A stretch of 64,000 nucleotides of DNA from Xylophilus sp. (GTDB taxonomy: Bacteria > Pseudomonadota > Gammaproteobacteria > Burkholderiales > Burkholderiaceae_C). The stretch spans positions 19,016-83,015 of the forward strand of contig WNDY01000013.1 in NCBI GenBank assembly GCA_009914555.1. The letters are read 5' to 3'. This document shows, one piece after another, positions 12,713 through 21,353 of this stretch. The position numbers and the translations under genes are program-made. Below the pieces are notes generated by a model. That model made no database searches. It worked only from the letters and a program-made list of their open reading frames with translations, and was not told where the DNA came from. Numbering within the stretch: position 1 is the stretch's first letter; every line of letters begins with the position of its first letter.

Positions 12713-13600
12713 ATGACCACCATCGCATTCATCGGCCTGGGCAACATGGGCGGCCCGATGGCCGTCAACCTGCACAAGGCCGGCCATGCCGTGCAGGCCT
12801 ACGACCTCTTCCCCGCCGCGCGCGAGCGCCTGGCCGCTGCCGGCGTGCCGGTGGCCGCGAGCGCGGCCGCCGCCGCCGTGGACGCCGAGGTCGTCGTCAG
12901 CATGCTGCCCGCAAGCGCCCACGTCGAGGGCCTTTACCTCGGCGACGACGGCCTGCTCGCCCGGCTCGCGCCCGGCACGCTGGTGATCGACAGCAGCACC
13001 ATCGCCGCGGCCAGCGCCATCAAGGTGGCCGAGGTCGCCGCCGCGCGCGGCATCGCCTTCCTCGACGCGCCGGTCTCGGGAGGCACCGGCGGCGCCATCG
13101 CCGGCACGCTGACCTTCATGGTCGGCGGTGAGGCGCAGGCGCTGGAGCGCGCCCGGCCGCTGCTGGAGAAGATGGGCGCCAACATCTTCCATGCCGGTGC
13201 GGCAGGCGCCGGCCAGACCGCCAAGATCTGCAACAACATGCTGCTCGGCGTGCTGATGATCGGCACCAGCGAGGCCATCGCCCTCGGCGTGGCCAACGGG
13301 CTGGACCCGAAGGTGCTCAGCGAGATCATGCGGCGCAGCTCCGGCGGCAACTGGGCGCTGGAGAAGTACAACCCGCTGCCCGGCGTGCACGAGAACGCGC
13401 CGGCGTCGAAGGGCTACGCCGGCGGCTTCGGCACCGACCTGATGCTCAAGGACCTGGGCCTGGCGCAGGAGAGTGCCACCGCCGTGAAGGCCGCCACGCC
13501 GCTCGGCGGGCTGGCGCGCAGCATCTATGCGGCCCACAGCCTCGCGGGGCATGGGGCGCTGGACTTCTCCAGCGTGATCCGGCTGCTGCAGAAACACTGA
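12713..13600 (+). CDS. mmsB: 3-hydroxyisobutyrate dehydrogenase
   Basis: This 295-residue NAD-dependent enzyme oxidises 3-hydroxyisobutyrate to methylmalonate semialdehyde, the substrate of MmsA. It begins with a Rossmann motif (IAFIGLGNMGGPMAVNL), has the substrate-binding loop DAPVSGGTGGAIAGTLTFMVGG, and the catalytic lysine in GQTAKICNNMLLG. The start at 12713 is preceded by AAGGAGA. It is the third gene of the valine operon. The operon lacks an enoyl-CoA hydratase and a 3-hydroxyisobutyryl-CoA hydrolase, which must be elsewhere. Confidence 0.95.
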   Translation: MTTIAFIGLGNMGGPMAVNLHKAGHAVQAYDLFPAARERLAAAGVPVAASAAAAAVDAEVVVSMLPASAHVEGLYLGDDGLLARLAPGTLVIDSSTIAAASAIKVAEVAAARGIAFLDAPVSGGTGGAIAGTLTFMVGGEAQALERARPLLEKMGANIFHAGAAGAGQTAKICNNMLLGVLMIGTSEAIALGVANGLDPKVLSEIMRRSSGGNWALEKYNPLPGVHENAPASKGYAGGFGTDLMLKDLGLAQESATAVKAATPLGGLARSIYAAHSLAGHGALDFSSVIRLLQKH

Positions 13601-13617
13601 GCGGCCGCCGGCGGCGA

Positions 13618-14508
13618 TCAGCGCGTCCCTGCGTTCTTCGACGCGATGCTGACGACCAGGCCGACGGTGACGACCGCCAGCGCCGCGACCGACGGCAGGC
13701 CGGGCGCTTCGCCCAGCAGCAGCGAAGCCTCGATGACGGCGAAGACCGGCACGAGGGCCGCGAACGACGCGCCGGCCACCGGGCCCAGCAGCGCCACGGC
13801 CTTGCTGTAGAAGTAGAGCGCGGCGATCGAGACCATGGCGCCCTGGTAGATCGCCTGCCCTGCCAGCGCGCGCAGGGGCGCTTCGAGAATGGCGCTGCCC
13901 TTCATGGCGACATAGACCGGCGCATAGACGAGTGCCGAGACGACCGAGACGATGGCTGTCGCATGCAGGGGGCCGACCGAGAACGCGCGGGTCGACACGG
14001 TGTAGATCGCCCACAGCAGCCCGCCGGCCAGGAACGAGCCCACCGCCGCGCCGGCACCGACCGATTGCGCCATGCCCTGCCAGCCCGCGGCACCGATGCC
14101 GGCCGCAATCAATGCCAGACCCGCACGCTCGCGCAACGGAACACGGTTTCCGAGCCACAGCACGCTCAGCAGGACCGAGAAGCCGATCATGCTGCCCGGC
14201 GTCAGCGCGGCGAAAAGGCTGACCGGGGCCAGCGCCAGGCCCTGCGAGACGACCAGCATGTAGGGCGCGCCGATGCCCGCAACCATGAGCGCCACAGGCA
14301 CCGGACCGAGCCTGCCGAAGCCGGTCCTGACCAGGACCGGCGCCAGCAGCAGCCCTGCCACCGAGAAGCGCAGGAAGGTCACGTCGTACAGGTCGAACGA
14401 CGAATAGGCCACGCCGAGCCGCGTCATCACCGGGAAGCCGCCCCAGATGAGCGCTGCCGCCAGCCCGCAGAGGACGCCTGCCAACCTGGTGCGACCCGTA
14501 GCCTCCAT
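13618..14508 (-). CDS. EamA/DMT-family exporter
   Basis: This 296-residue inner-membrane protein has about ten transmembrane helices in two EamA repeats (LAAALIWGGFPVMTRLG at the start of the first). Members export small metabolites such as amino acids or drugs; the substrate cannot be read from the sequence. It is convergent with mmsB (17 bases apart) and divergent from a TetR regulator at 14663. The shared gap holds a near-perfect inverted repeat that overlaps both candidate -35 boxes, so the exporter is probably repressed by that TetR protein and induced by a toxic ligand. Confidence 0.9.
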   Translation of the reverse strand: MEATGRTRLAGVLCGLAAALIWGGFPVMTRLGVAYSSFDLYDVTFLRFSVAGLLLAPVLVRTGFGRLGPVPVALMVAGIGAPYMLVVSQGLALAPVSLFAALTPGSMIGFSVLLSVLWLGNRVPLRERAGLALIAAGIGAAGWQGMAQSVGAGAAVGSFLAGGLLWAIYTVSTRAFSVGPLHATAIVSVVSALVYAPVYVAMKGSAILEAPLRALAGQAIYQGAMVSIAALYFYSKAVALLGPVAGASFAALVPVFAVIEASLLLGEAPGLPSVAALAVVTVGLVVSIASKNAGTR

Positions 14509-14556
14509 GCCATCGTCCTTTCATGGGCACTGCAGAACAGTCGCCGCAGCATAGGC

Positions 14557-14582
14557 CATCTTTGACATACATGTCAAAGATG
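14557..14582. promoter_or_regulatory. TetR operator: 12-base perfect arms, overlapping two TTGACA boxes
   Basis: The arms are CATCTTTGACAT (14557-14568) and ATGTCAAAGATG (14571-14582), a perfect match around a two-base centre. Each arm contains a TTGACA -35 box, one per strand. On the minus strand it pairs with TATGCT after 18 bases, giving a good promoter for the exporter. A repressor bound here would block both divergent genes. Confidence 0.8.
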
Positions 14583-14662
14583 AGTGCATCGGAGGGACGA
14601 GAGACGACGGCAGGACCGCCGCATCCTATGATCGGCTCCGGTTCTCGATGCAAGGAAACGGG

Positions 14663-15298
14663 ATGGCTGGGATCCGACAGTTCGACGAGGATGCGGCACT
14701 GGCGGCGGCGCTGGAGGTCTTCCGGCGCCAGGGACTTGCCGCGACGTCGATGCTCGACCTCGCGCAGGCCACCGGCGTTCAGCGCGGCTCCCTCTACCAT
14801 GCCTATGGCGACAAGAAGGCCCTCTTCCTGCGCGCCTTCGATCTCTACGAAGCCCGGTTCCTCCAGAGCGTCGAGGCCAGCCTGGCCGGCGATGACGCGG
14901 GCGACGTGCTGCACCGCTTCTTCGAAAGCGCCATTGCCCACATGACGGCCGGCTCGCCGTCGCAGGGTTGCCTGACCACGAAAACGGCCACGGACGGCAG
15001 CACCGGCAGCGCGCCGGTCCACGCACGGCTGCAGGCCCTCGTCGACCGGCTTGGCCGGCTCGTCACCGCGGCGCTGGAGCGACCGGCGATCCGCCGGCAG
15101 CTCACGCTCGACGCCCGGGCCGCCGCCAGCGTGGTCATCACCTTCACCCGCGGGCTGGCGGTGATGGAGCGCATACACGGCGACACGAAGGCGCTGCGGC
15201 TCGCCGCCGGCGCGCTGACGGCGGCCCTGGTCCGCCGGCCGCCTCAGCGCGGCAGGTCGTCGAAGACCTGCCCGCCCGCCGGCGCGTCGTCCGCATAG
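14663..15298 (+). CDS. TetR-family regulator beside the exporter
   Basis: This 211-residue regulator has a TetR helix-turn-helix in residues 10-55 (GLAATSMLDLAQATGVQRGSLYHAYGDKKALF) and a C-terminal ligand domain of the type often seen with YxaF/LmrA-like proteins. The ATG at 14663 is preferred because AAGGA lies six bases upstream; the ATG at 14648 is the alternative. The C-terminal 18 or so residues overlap the end of the convergent SnoaL-like gene by 55 bases, so the tail may not be under family constraint. It most likely controls itself and the exporter through the operator at 14557-14582. Confidence 0.88.
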   Translation: MAGIRQFDEDAALAAALEVFRRQGLAATSMLDLAQATGVQRGSLYHAYGDKKALFLRAFDLYEARFLQSVEASLAGDDAGDVLHRFFESAIAHMTAGSPSQGCLTTKTATDGSTGSAPVHARLQALVDRLGRLVTAALERPAIRRQLTLDARAAASVVITFTRGLAVMERIHGDTKALRLAAGALTAALVRRPPQRGRSSKTCPPAGASSA

Positions 15299-15703
15299 CG
15301 CACCCGGAAGATGCGGTGCGCGAAGCGCCACCGGCCCGAAGCATCCCGGGCCAGCGTGTCGAAGTAGGTGCCGACGACGCGCATCGTGCTGCCGTCCCGC
15401 GCGCGGCCGAATTCGCAGCGACGTGCGGGCCGCCGCCCGGCCTTCGTCCTGGAGATCGACGACGACCGGCGATGCGGTCTGGAACAGGAATTCCATGCGG
15501 CCGATGCTCTCGCCGATGCCGGCCTCGATGGCGGCCAGCCCTTCGCAGCGGTGCTGAAACGGCGGCGCCACCTCCCACACGCCATCGGGCAGGAACAATG
15601 CCGCGATTGCCCGCGCGTCGCGGTGGTTGACGCCATCGTGGAAGCGGTCGATCAGCTCGCGGATCGCAAGCCGGTCGGCGACGGATTCTGACAGGTGCTG
15701 CAT
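15244..15703 (-). pseudogene. SnoaL-like protein, frameshifted
   Basis: Two frames together give one SnoaL-like (NTF2-fold) protein of about 150 residues. The first part, from 15703, begins MQHLSESVADRLAIRELIDR and continues to EGRAAARTS. The second resumes one frame over at CEFGRARDG and ends RVRYADDAPAGGQVFDDLPR. The shift falls near 15415 and corresponds to one extra or two missing bases. Members of this fold are often small hydroxylases, cyclases or dehydratases, or have no known activity. If the shift is real the gene is dead. It overlaps the end of the convergent TetR gene. Confidence 0.75.
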
Positions 15704-15722
15704 GGGCCCATCGTGGACAGGT

Positions 15723-16313
15723 TCAGGGCCGCGGCCGCAGCACCATGCGGTCGCGGCCGATCTCCAGGTCGAACTGCTGGAGGAAGTTCTGGCCGAGCAG
15801 CGCCTCGTCGTCGGCCGCGCCGCGGCCGTGGTCGAGGCCGGTGCCGATGCGCAGGTTGGCCACCGTCGCGCCGCGCACCGCGACCGTCGCGCCCCGCACC
15901 ACGGTGCCCGCGACCGTGCCGTTGGCGGTGCGGAAGGTCGCCGGCTCGCCGCCCCGCAGGCCCGCGCGGAGCGCCAGCCCGTCGCTCACGCTGACCAGGC
16001 TGGCGCCGGTGTCGACGAGGAACCGCACCGGCTCGCCGTTGACCGCGCCGGACACGCGGAAGTGGCCGTCCGCATGGCGCGGGATGACGATGGCGCCGTC
16101 GGCCGTGACCTGGGCGCGCTTCGGCTCGGCCACGCGCTGCATCGCCAGGTAGAGCAGGCCCATGACGGCCAGCCAGAAGACGACGATGCCCAGCGCGCCG
16201 CGCCGCGCCGTGCGCCCGGCGCGGCGGCCGCCGGCCGGGCGGGCATCCTCGGCCCCGGCGGCGCGGCGCCTGCGCTGCGCCTCGCGCCACCAGTCGCGGT
16301 CTTCAAGACCCAT
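15723..16313 (-). CDS. Membrane-anchored retropepsin-like aspartic protease (TIGR02281-type)
   Basis: This 196-residue protein has a short charged cytoplasmic start, one membrane segment (about residues 48-66, GIVVFWLAVMGLLYLAMQ) and a periplasmic retropepsin-like domain. The catalytic motif is VDTGAS, with the expected downstream partners (ANGTVAGTVVRG, LLGQNFLQQFDLEI). Such single-domain proteases act as dimers. The start at 16313 lies inside cbpM (11-base overlap), so it is translated from the cbpA-cbpM message. That pairing suggests a role in protein quality control, but the target is unknown. Confidence 0.85.
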   Translation of the reverse strand: MGLEDRDWWREAQRRRRAAGAEDARPAGGRRAGRTARRGALGIVVFWLAVMGLLYLAMQRVAEPKRAQVTADGAIVIPRHADGHFRVSGAVNGEPVRFLVDTGASLVSVSDGLALRAGLRGGEPATFRTANGTVAGTVVRGATVAVRGATVANLRIGTGLDHGRGAADDEALLGQNFLQQFDLEIGRDRMVLRPRP

Positions 16314-16635
16314 GCAGCTGGCGGCGCAGGGCCTGCACCTCCTCCACGAGGTCGGAGACGAGTGCCGCCAGCTCGGGGTTGGCGTCCATGTCGCGCTCCA
16401 GCCGCGCGATGCGGCGCGCCCGCACGACCTGGGTGCTGGTGAAGCGCCAGGCCGCGCGGCCGCCGCCTTCGGACTCGGCGCCGAGCAGGCCGGACTCGAC
16501 CCGCTCGACGACCCACTCGGCACTGACCGAACAGGTATGGGCCAGCGACTCGATGTCGAGCGCATCCCGGTCGAGCAGTTCGGCCTCGACGGTGAAGTGG
16601 CGGCGCACGGAGGATGGAGGATTGGAAAAGGCCAT
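16303..16635 (-). CDS. cbpM: Chaperone modulatory protein CbpM
   Basis: This 110-residue MerR-like protein fits CbpM, which binds the J domain of CbpA and inhibits its co-chaperone and DNA-binding activities. It has a helix-turn-helix region (LDIESLAHTCSVSAEWVVERVESGLL) followed by an arginine-rich helix and a C-terminal coiled segment (LVSDLVEEVQALRRQLHGS). It starts two bases after the cbpA stop, as in other species, and overlaps the protease start downstream. Confidence 0.88.
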   Translation of the reverse strand: MAFSNPPSSVRRHFTVEAELLDRDALDIESLAHTCSVSAEWVVERVESGLLGAESEGGGRAAWRFTSTQVVRARRIARLERDMDANPELAALVSDLVEEVQALRRQLHGS

Positions 16636-16637
16636 GG

Positions 16638-17606
16638 TCAGCTCCTGGCGGCTGCGCGTGGGTTGAAGGCCAAGTCGCGCGCCATCGTCTCGTAGAGTTC
16701 CCGCGCCCGCGGCGTGTCGGCCGGCGGCCACGCCACGTCGAGCGTGAGGTAAATGTCGCCCGGCGGCTCGCCCGGGATGCCGCGGCCCTTGAGGCGCAGC
16801 CGGCGGCCGGGCCGGGAGTTCGGCGGCACGGTCACTTCGAGCGTGCCGGCCGGTGTCGCCACCTCGACGGCGGCGCCGAGCGCAGCCTCCCACGGAGCCA
16901 CCGGCAGCGTCTGGTGCACGTCGCGGCCGTCGATGCGCCAGCGCGCGTCCTCGTTGAAATACACCTCCAGGTACAGGTCGCCAGCCGGCTGCCCATCAGC
17001 GCCTGGAGCACCATACCCCGTCAACCGAATCAGCTGACCGGCCTTGACGCCCTGGGGGATGCGCACTTCGAGCGTGCGCTCGCGCGGTACGACGTGGCCG
17101 GTCTCGTCCAGCTCGGCGCCGCGCAGCGTGAGCGTGCGCGTGGCGCCGCTGTAAGCGTCGGCCAGGTCGATGTCGATGCGCGCATGGTGGTCGCTGCCGC
17201 GCCGCGGGCCGGACCGGCGGGTGTGGCCGCCGGCTTCTCGCGCGGCACGCGCGGCGGCGGCCTGGCCGAACAGGCTGGAGAAGAAGTCGCTGAACTCGTG
17301 CTCGTCACCGCCCGCGCCGCCGGTGAACTCGAACCCGCTGGCCCAGTCCGGCGGCGGCTGGAAGCCCTGGCCGCCCTGCGCCCTGCCCTGCGGCTGGCGG
17401 CCGAGTTCGTCGTAGGCCGCGCGCTTCTCGGGGTCGGACAGCACGGCATAGGCCTCGTTGACCTCGCTCATGCGGGTCGCAGCGTCGGCTTCCTTGCTGA
17501 CGTCGGGGTGGTACTTGCGGGCGAGGCGGCGGTAGGCCTTCTTCACCGTATCGGCGTCGGCCTGCCGCTCCACACCCAGGATCGCGTAGTAGTCCTTGAA
17601 ATCCAT
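16638..17606 (-). CDS. cbpA: DnaJ-class co-chaperone / curved-DNA-binding protein CbpA
   Basis: This 322-residue protein has an N-terminal J domain (residues 4-68) with the essential HPD in RKYHPDVSKEAD. A glycine- and phenylalanine-rich linker follows, then two C-terminal substrate-binding domains; there is no zinc-finger domain. That architecture is CbpA rather than DnaJ. It stimulates DnaK and binds unfolded protein or curved DNA. The ATG at 17606 follows GGAG in a good position and matches the family start MDFKDYYAILGV. A sigma-32-like promoter lies about 42-69 bases upstream of the start. It leads the operon cbpA-cbpM-aspartic protease. Confidence 0.95.
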   Translation of the reverse strand: MDFKDYYAILGVERQADADTVKKAYRRLARKYHPDVSKEADAATRMSEVNEAYAVLSDPEKRAAYDELGRQPQGRAQGGQGFQPPPDWASGFEFTGGAGGDEHEFSDFFSSLFGQAAAARAAREAGGHTRRSGPRRGSDHHARIDIDLADAYSGATRTLTLRGAELDETGHVVPRERTLEVRIPQGVKAGQLIRLTGYGAPGADGQPAGDLYLEVYFNEDARWRIDGRDVHQTLPVAPWEAALGAAVEVATPAGTLEVTVPPNSRPGRRLRLKGRGIPGEPPGDIYLTLDVAWPPADTPRARELYETMARDLAFNPRAAARS

Positions 17607-17647
17607 GTCGTCGGGCTCCAGAGGGAAAGTCCTATGGTCGCTCAAAC

Positions 17648-17675
17648 AGATGGCAACGCCTGTCGGGAAAACAAG
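17648..17675 (-). promoter_or_regulatory. Possible heat-shock (sigma-32) promoter for cbpA
   Basis: On the minus strand CTTGTTT (17675-17669) is followed after 14 bases by GCCATCT (17654-17648). The sigma-32 consensus is CTTGAAA, 13-15 bases, CCCATNT. Spacing and the -10 core agree; three of seven -35 bases differ. A heat-shock promoter would suit a J-protein operon. Confidence 0.35.
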
Positions 17676-17694
17676 GAAGTTGCAGACGCGCTGC

Positions 17695-18765
17695 TCAGTC
17701 CCGCAGCAGCGGCAGCAGTTGCCGGCCCTGGCGCTCGATCTCGCGCAGGTAGGGCGTGTCGGACAGCACGAAGTGCGTGATGCCCAGGTCGCGGTACTTG
17801 CGCAGCGAGCGGGCCACGTCCTCGGCCGAGCCCACGAGCCAGGTCGTGCCGGCGCCGCCGCCGCCGAACCGGCCGGGTGCCGTGTAGAGGTTGTCGTCCA
17901 GCACGTCGCCGCGCGCGGCCAGGTCCAGCAGGCGCTGCTGGCCGACGGCGACGGCGCGGCGGTGGTCGTGCCAGCCGGCGCCGTGGGTCTTGGCCATCTC
18001 GGCGACCTTGGCCTCGGCGTCGGACCAGGCCTGCTCGGTGGTGTCGCGCACGAGCGTGGTGATGCGCAGGCCGAACTGCAAGGGCGGCAGGTCGCGGTCG
18101 AGGTCGCGCGAGAGCGCCCTCAGCCGGTCGATGCGGCCCTTCACGCCTTCGAGCGGCTCGCCCCAGAAGAGCTGCACGTCGGCCTCGGTGGCCGACACGC
18201 GTTCGGCCGCGTCCGACGCGCCGCCGAAGTAGAGCCGCGGGTGCCTGCGCTCGCCGCGCACCGGGATGCGCGGCAGCACCGTCGACTTGGCAACCTGGAA
18301 GTGCTCGCCGGCGAAAGTGACCTCTTCCTCGGTCCAGAGCCGGCGCACCAGCCGCATGAACTCCCGGGTGCGGCCGTAGCGGTGGGCCTGGTCGCCCTCG
18401 CTGTCGCCGTAGGCGGCCAGGTCGTCGAGGCCGGAGACGATGTTGACCCGCACCCGGCCGCCGCTCAGGTGGTCGAGCGTGGCCGCGGACGAGGCAAAGT
18501 GCGCCGGCCGCCAGTAGCCCGGGCGGATGGCGATCAACGGCTCGAAAGTCGTGGTGCGGGCGGCCAGCGCGGTGGCCACGGTGAAGGTGTCGGGGCGGCC
18601 CCAGCCGGTGCCGATGAGGGCGCCCTTCCAGCCGTGCCGCTCCAGCGCCTGGGCATGGCTGGTGAGGGTGTCGAGGCTGTTGTGGTCGGCCGCGACGGGC
18701 TCGCCGCGGTGGCCGGCGACGACCTGGTTGGGGATGTACCAGAGGAACTCGGAAGCAGTGCTCAT
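17695..18765 (-). CDS. LLM-class flavin-dependent monooxygenase, SsuD-like
   Basis: This 356-residue protein has the luciferase-like TIM-barrel fold of alkanesulfonate monooxygenases. Family marks are EFLWYIPN at the start, FEPLIAIRPGYWRPAHFASSAATLDHLSGGRVRVNIVSG, and a C-terminal WLVGSAEDVARSLRKYRDLGITHFVLSDTPYL. SsuD uses reduced FMN and oxygen to release sulfite from alkanesulfonates. No ssuE reductase or ssuABC transporter lies nearby, so the substrate may differ. The start at 18765 gives the usual N terminus; the in-frame ATG at 18861 would add 32 low-complexity residues. It stands alone, with cbpA downstream. Confidence 0.88.
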   Translation of the reverse strand: MSTASEFLWYIPNQVVAGHRGEPVAADHNSLDTLTSHAQALERHGWKGALIGTGWGRPDTFTVATALAARTTTFEPLIAIRPGYWRPAHFASSAATLDHLSGGRVRVNIVSGLDDLAAYGDSEGDQAHRYGRTREFMRLVRRLWTEEEVTFAGEHFQVAKSTVLPRIPVRGERRHPRLYFGGASDAAERVSATEADVQLFWGEPLEGVKGRIDRLRALSRDLDRDLPPLQFGLRITTLVRDTTEQAWSDAEAKVAEMAKTHGAGWHDHRRAVAVGQQRLLDLAARGDVLDDNLYTAPGRFGGGGAGTTWLVGSAEDVARSLRKYRDLGITHFVLSDTPYLREIERQGRQLLPLLRD

Positions 18766-18980
18766 GCTGAAGGCTGGCCGCGCCCCCGGGGGACGCAGGC
18801 GAATCAAGGTGGACGAAGGGGCAGGTGCGACTCTACGCCTGCCAGCCGCGGCCAGCCGCATCCTTCATGCCAGCCGCGCATCCCAGGTAGCGCCGCAGAT
18901 GCCGCACCGCAGGCAACAACGCTGCTGGGAAGCGAGCAGCGGATGAAAAACCCGCTGCCCGCCTGCCAACGGTCTCCAGT

Positions 18981-20237
18981 TCAGAGGTGATCGATCAGCA
19001 CCTGCCCGAAGCCCGAGGTGCTGACCTGCGTCGCGCCTTCGAGCAGGCGCGCGAAATCGTAGGTGACCTTCTTGCTCAGCACCGCCTTCTCCATCGCGGC
19101 CAGCACGAGGTCGGCGGCCTCGGTCCAGCCGATGTGGCGCAGCAGCATCTCGCCCGACAGCACGATGGAGCCGGGGTTGACGTAGTCCTTGCCCGCGTAC
19201 TTGGGCGCCGTGCCGTGCGTGGCCTCGAAGATGGCAACGGTGTCCGACAGGTTGGCGCCCGGCGCGATGCCGATGCCGCCGACCTGCGCGGCCACGGCGT
19301 CGGAGATGTAGTCGCCGTTGAGGTTGAGCGTGGCGATCACGCTGTACTCGGCCGGGCGCAGCAGGATCTGCTGGAGGAAGGCGTCGGTGATCACGTCCTT
19401 GACGACGATGTCGCGGCCGGACTTCGGGTTCTTCAGGCGCAGCCACGGGCCGCCGTCGATCGCCTCGGCGCCGCACTCCTTGGCGGCCAGGGCATAGCCC
19501 CAGTCGCGGAATGCGCCCTCGGTGAACTTCATGATGTTGCCCTTGTGCACGAGCGTCACGCTGGGGCGGTCATGGTCGATGGCGTACTGGATGGCCTTGC
19601 GCACCAGCCGCTCGGTGCCTTCGCGCGACACCGGCTTGATGCCGATGCCCGAGGTCTCGGGAAAGCGGATCTTGGTGATGCCGAACTCGTCGTGCAGGAA
19701 GCGGATGAGCCGCCGGGCCTGGTCGGACTCGGCCGGAAATTCGATGCCGGCGTAGATGTCCTCGGAGTTCTCGCGGAAGATCACCATGTTGGTCTTCTCG
19801 GGCTCCTTCAGCGGCGAGGGCACGCCCTTGAAGTACTGCACCGGCCGCAGGCAGACGTACAGGTCCAGCTCCTGGCGCAGCGCGACGTTGAGCGAGCGGA
19901 TGCCGCCGCCCACCGGCGTGGTCAGCGGACCCTTGATCGAGACGACGTACTCGCGCAGCGCCTCGACCGTCTCGTCGGGCAGCCAGACGCCGGCGCCGTA
20001 GATGCGCGTGGCCTTCTCGCCGGCGTAGACCTCCAGCCATGCGATCCTGCGCACACCGCCATAGGCCTTCTCCACGGCCGCGTCCAGTACGCGCAGGGCG
20101 ACCTTGGTCACGTCCACGCCCACGCCGTCGCCCTCGATGAACGGGACGATCGGGTGGTCCGGAACGTTCAGCGTCCCGTCGGCATGGACCGTGATCTTCC
20201 GCCCTGCGGCGGGAACCTGGATGTGCTGATAGGGCAT
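18981..20237 (-). CDS. icd: NADP-dependent isocitrate dehydrogenase
   Basis: This 418-residue TCA-cycle enzyme converts isocitrate to 2-oxoglutarate with NADP. It is the E. coli type: [10 protein letters not shown] carries the serine that AceK phosphorylates in homologues, [13 protein letters not shown] is part of the substrate site, and [17 protein letters not shown] is near the metal site. The start at 20237 ([17 protein letters not shown]) is the usual one. The 215-base gap downstream holds no gene. A divergent small secreted protein starts 219 bases upstream. Confidence 0.97.
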   Translation of the reverse strand: MPYQHIQVPAAGRKITVHADGTLNVPDHPIVPFIEGDGVGVDVTKVALRVLDAAVEKAYGGVRRIAWLEVYAGEKATRIYGAGVWLPDETVEALREYVVSIKGPLTTPVGGGIRSLNVALRQELDLYVCLRPVQYFKGVPSPLKEPEKTNMVIFRENSEDIYAGIEFPAESDQARRLIRFLHDEFGITKIRFPETSGIGIKPVSREGTERLVRKAIQYAIDHDRPSVTLVHKGNIMKFTEGAFRDWGYALAAKECGAEAIDGGPWLRLKNPKSGRDIVVKDVITDAFLQQILLRPAEYSVIATLNLNGDYISDAVAAQVGGIGIAPGANLSDTVAIFEATHGTAPKYAGKDYVNPGSIVLSGEMLLRHIGWTEAADLVLAAMEKAVLSKKVTYDFARLLEGATQVSTSGFGQVLIDHL

Positions 20238-20456
20238 GGGAAGGCGTCTCCAACGGCGGGGACCAGCAGCGCCGGAAGCGGGCCGCCGCTGGTGCAAAAT
20301 CTCACTGCATTCTAGTGCCAACCCACGTCGGCACTGGCTCCGGACGGGCGGCTTCGAGCGGTACGTCCGGGGGTATGGCGCGCCGATGGTCGGCGGGCCT
20401 TTTGCACCAACGCCCCTTCTCCATCATTGGCAACTCCACTCCAGGAACTGGCACAC

Positions 20457-20693
20457 ATGAACAAACTCCTCGCTGCCCTGATCGCCGGCCTGTTCGCCGC
20501 GGGCGCCTTCGCCCAGCCGGCCCCCGCCGCCCCGGCAGTCGCTCCGGCTCCGGCCTACACCCCGGCACCGGCGCCCGCCGCCGAAGCGCCGCACAAGCAT
20601 GTCGCGCAGAAGAAAAAGAAGCACGCTGCTGCGAAAAAGAAGCCTCTGAAGGCCAGGAAGCACAAGAAGGCAGCCAGACCCCACCGCCTCTGA
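20457..20693 (+). CDS. Small secreted Pro/Ala- and Lys-rich protein
   Basis: This 78-residue product has a clear signal peptide (MNKLLAALIAGLFAAGAFA), an alanine-proline-rich middle and a strongly basic lysine-rich end (residues about 47-78, including KKKKHAAAKKKPLKARKHKK). No enzymatic domain is visible. Basic tails of this sort can bind nucleic acid, anionic polysaccharide or membranes, but no function is known to me. The ATG at 20457 is chosen because it begins the signal peptide. It diverges from icd across 219 bases. Confidence 0.7.
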   Translation: MNKLLAALIAGLFAAGAFAQPAPAAPAVAPAPAYTPAPAPAAEAPHKHVAQKKKKHAAAKKKPLKARKHKKAARPHRL

Positions 20694-20803
20694 CTCGGCG
20701 CCAGCACGCGGCGCGGCGCGCCGCTTTGCGACACAATGGCCCGCCTGCGCGGGCCATCGTTCTTTGCGGCCCGGCCTTTGCGCATCTCCAGCCCCGACCA
20801 CCC

Positions 20804-21289
20804 ATGCCCACGACCGCCCTGCTCCGCCTCTTCCGTGTCCGAACCATCCTGCGCGGCGCGGCCGCGGTGGCGCTGGCGGCCAGCGGACTCGCACAGGCGC
20901 AGCCGTCGAGCCCGCAGCTGACCCTGCCGCGCGTGGCGCTCACGGCCGGCTTCTACCGCATCGACGCCCAGGTCGCGGCCACGCCGCCGCAGCGCGAGGT
21001 CGGCCTGATGTTCCGCAAGGAGATGCCGGCCCAGGAAGGCATGCTGTTCGCCTTCGAGGAGCCGGCCACGCAGTGCTTCTGGATGAAGAACACGCTGCTG
21101 CCGCTGACGGCCGCCTTCATCGCCGACGACGGCACCATCGTGAACCTGGCCGACATGAAGCCGCAGACGCTGGATTCGCACTGTTCGGACAAGCCGGTGC
21201 GCTACGTGCTGGAGATGAACCAGGGCTGGTTCAAGTCCAAGGGATTGAAGGCGGGGACCCGGCTCGGCGGCCCGCCATTCAACCGCTGA
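20804..21289 (+). CDS. Secreted DUF192-family protein
   Basis: This 161-residue protein has an N-terminal signal sequence (about 33 residues, ending LAQAQ) and one DUF192 domain. Typical motifs are QREVGLMFRKEMPAQEGMLFAF, CFWMKNTLLPLTAAFI and a final VLEMNQGWFKSKGLKAG. The fold is a small beta-barrel exported to the periplasm in many proteobacteria; its biochemical role is unknown. It lies 110 bases after the small basic protein on the same strand. A copy of ATACCCCC follows its stop. Confidence 0.88.
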   Translation: MPTTALLRLFRVRTILRGAAAVALAASGLAQAQPSSPQLTLPRVALTAGFYRIDAQVAATPPQREVGLMFRKEMPAQEGMLFAFEEPATQCFWMKNTLLPLTAAFIADDGTIVNLADMKPQTLDSHCSDKPVRYVLEMNQGWFKSKGLKAGTRLGGPPFNR

Positions 21290-21353
21290 GACATACCCCC
21301 AGGGTGATCAGCCGGTAGCGCACAGGTGATGCGCGCCAGGGCTACATACCACC

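Noticed and set aside
12638..15703. Continuous 1,021-residue minus-strand frame
   Set aside because: It crosses mmsB, the exporter and the TetR gene. Only its first part (15703 to about 15415) is a real coding segment, the N-terminal half of the SnoaL-like remnant; the rest is an antisense shadow in GC-rich DNA.
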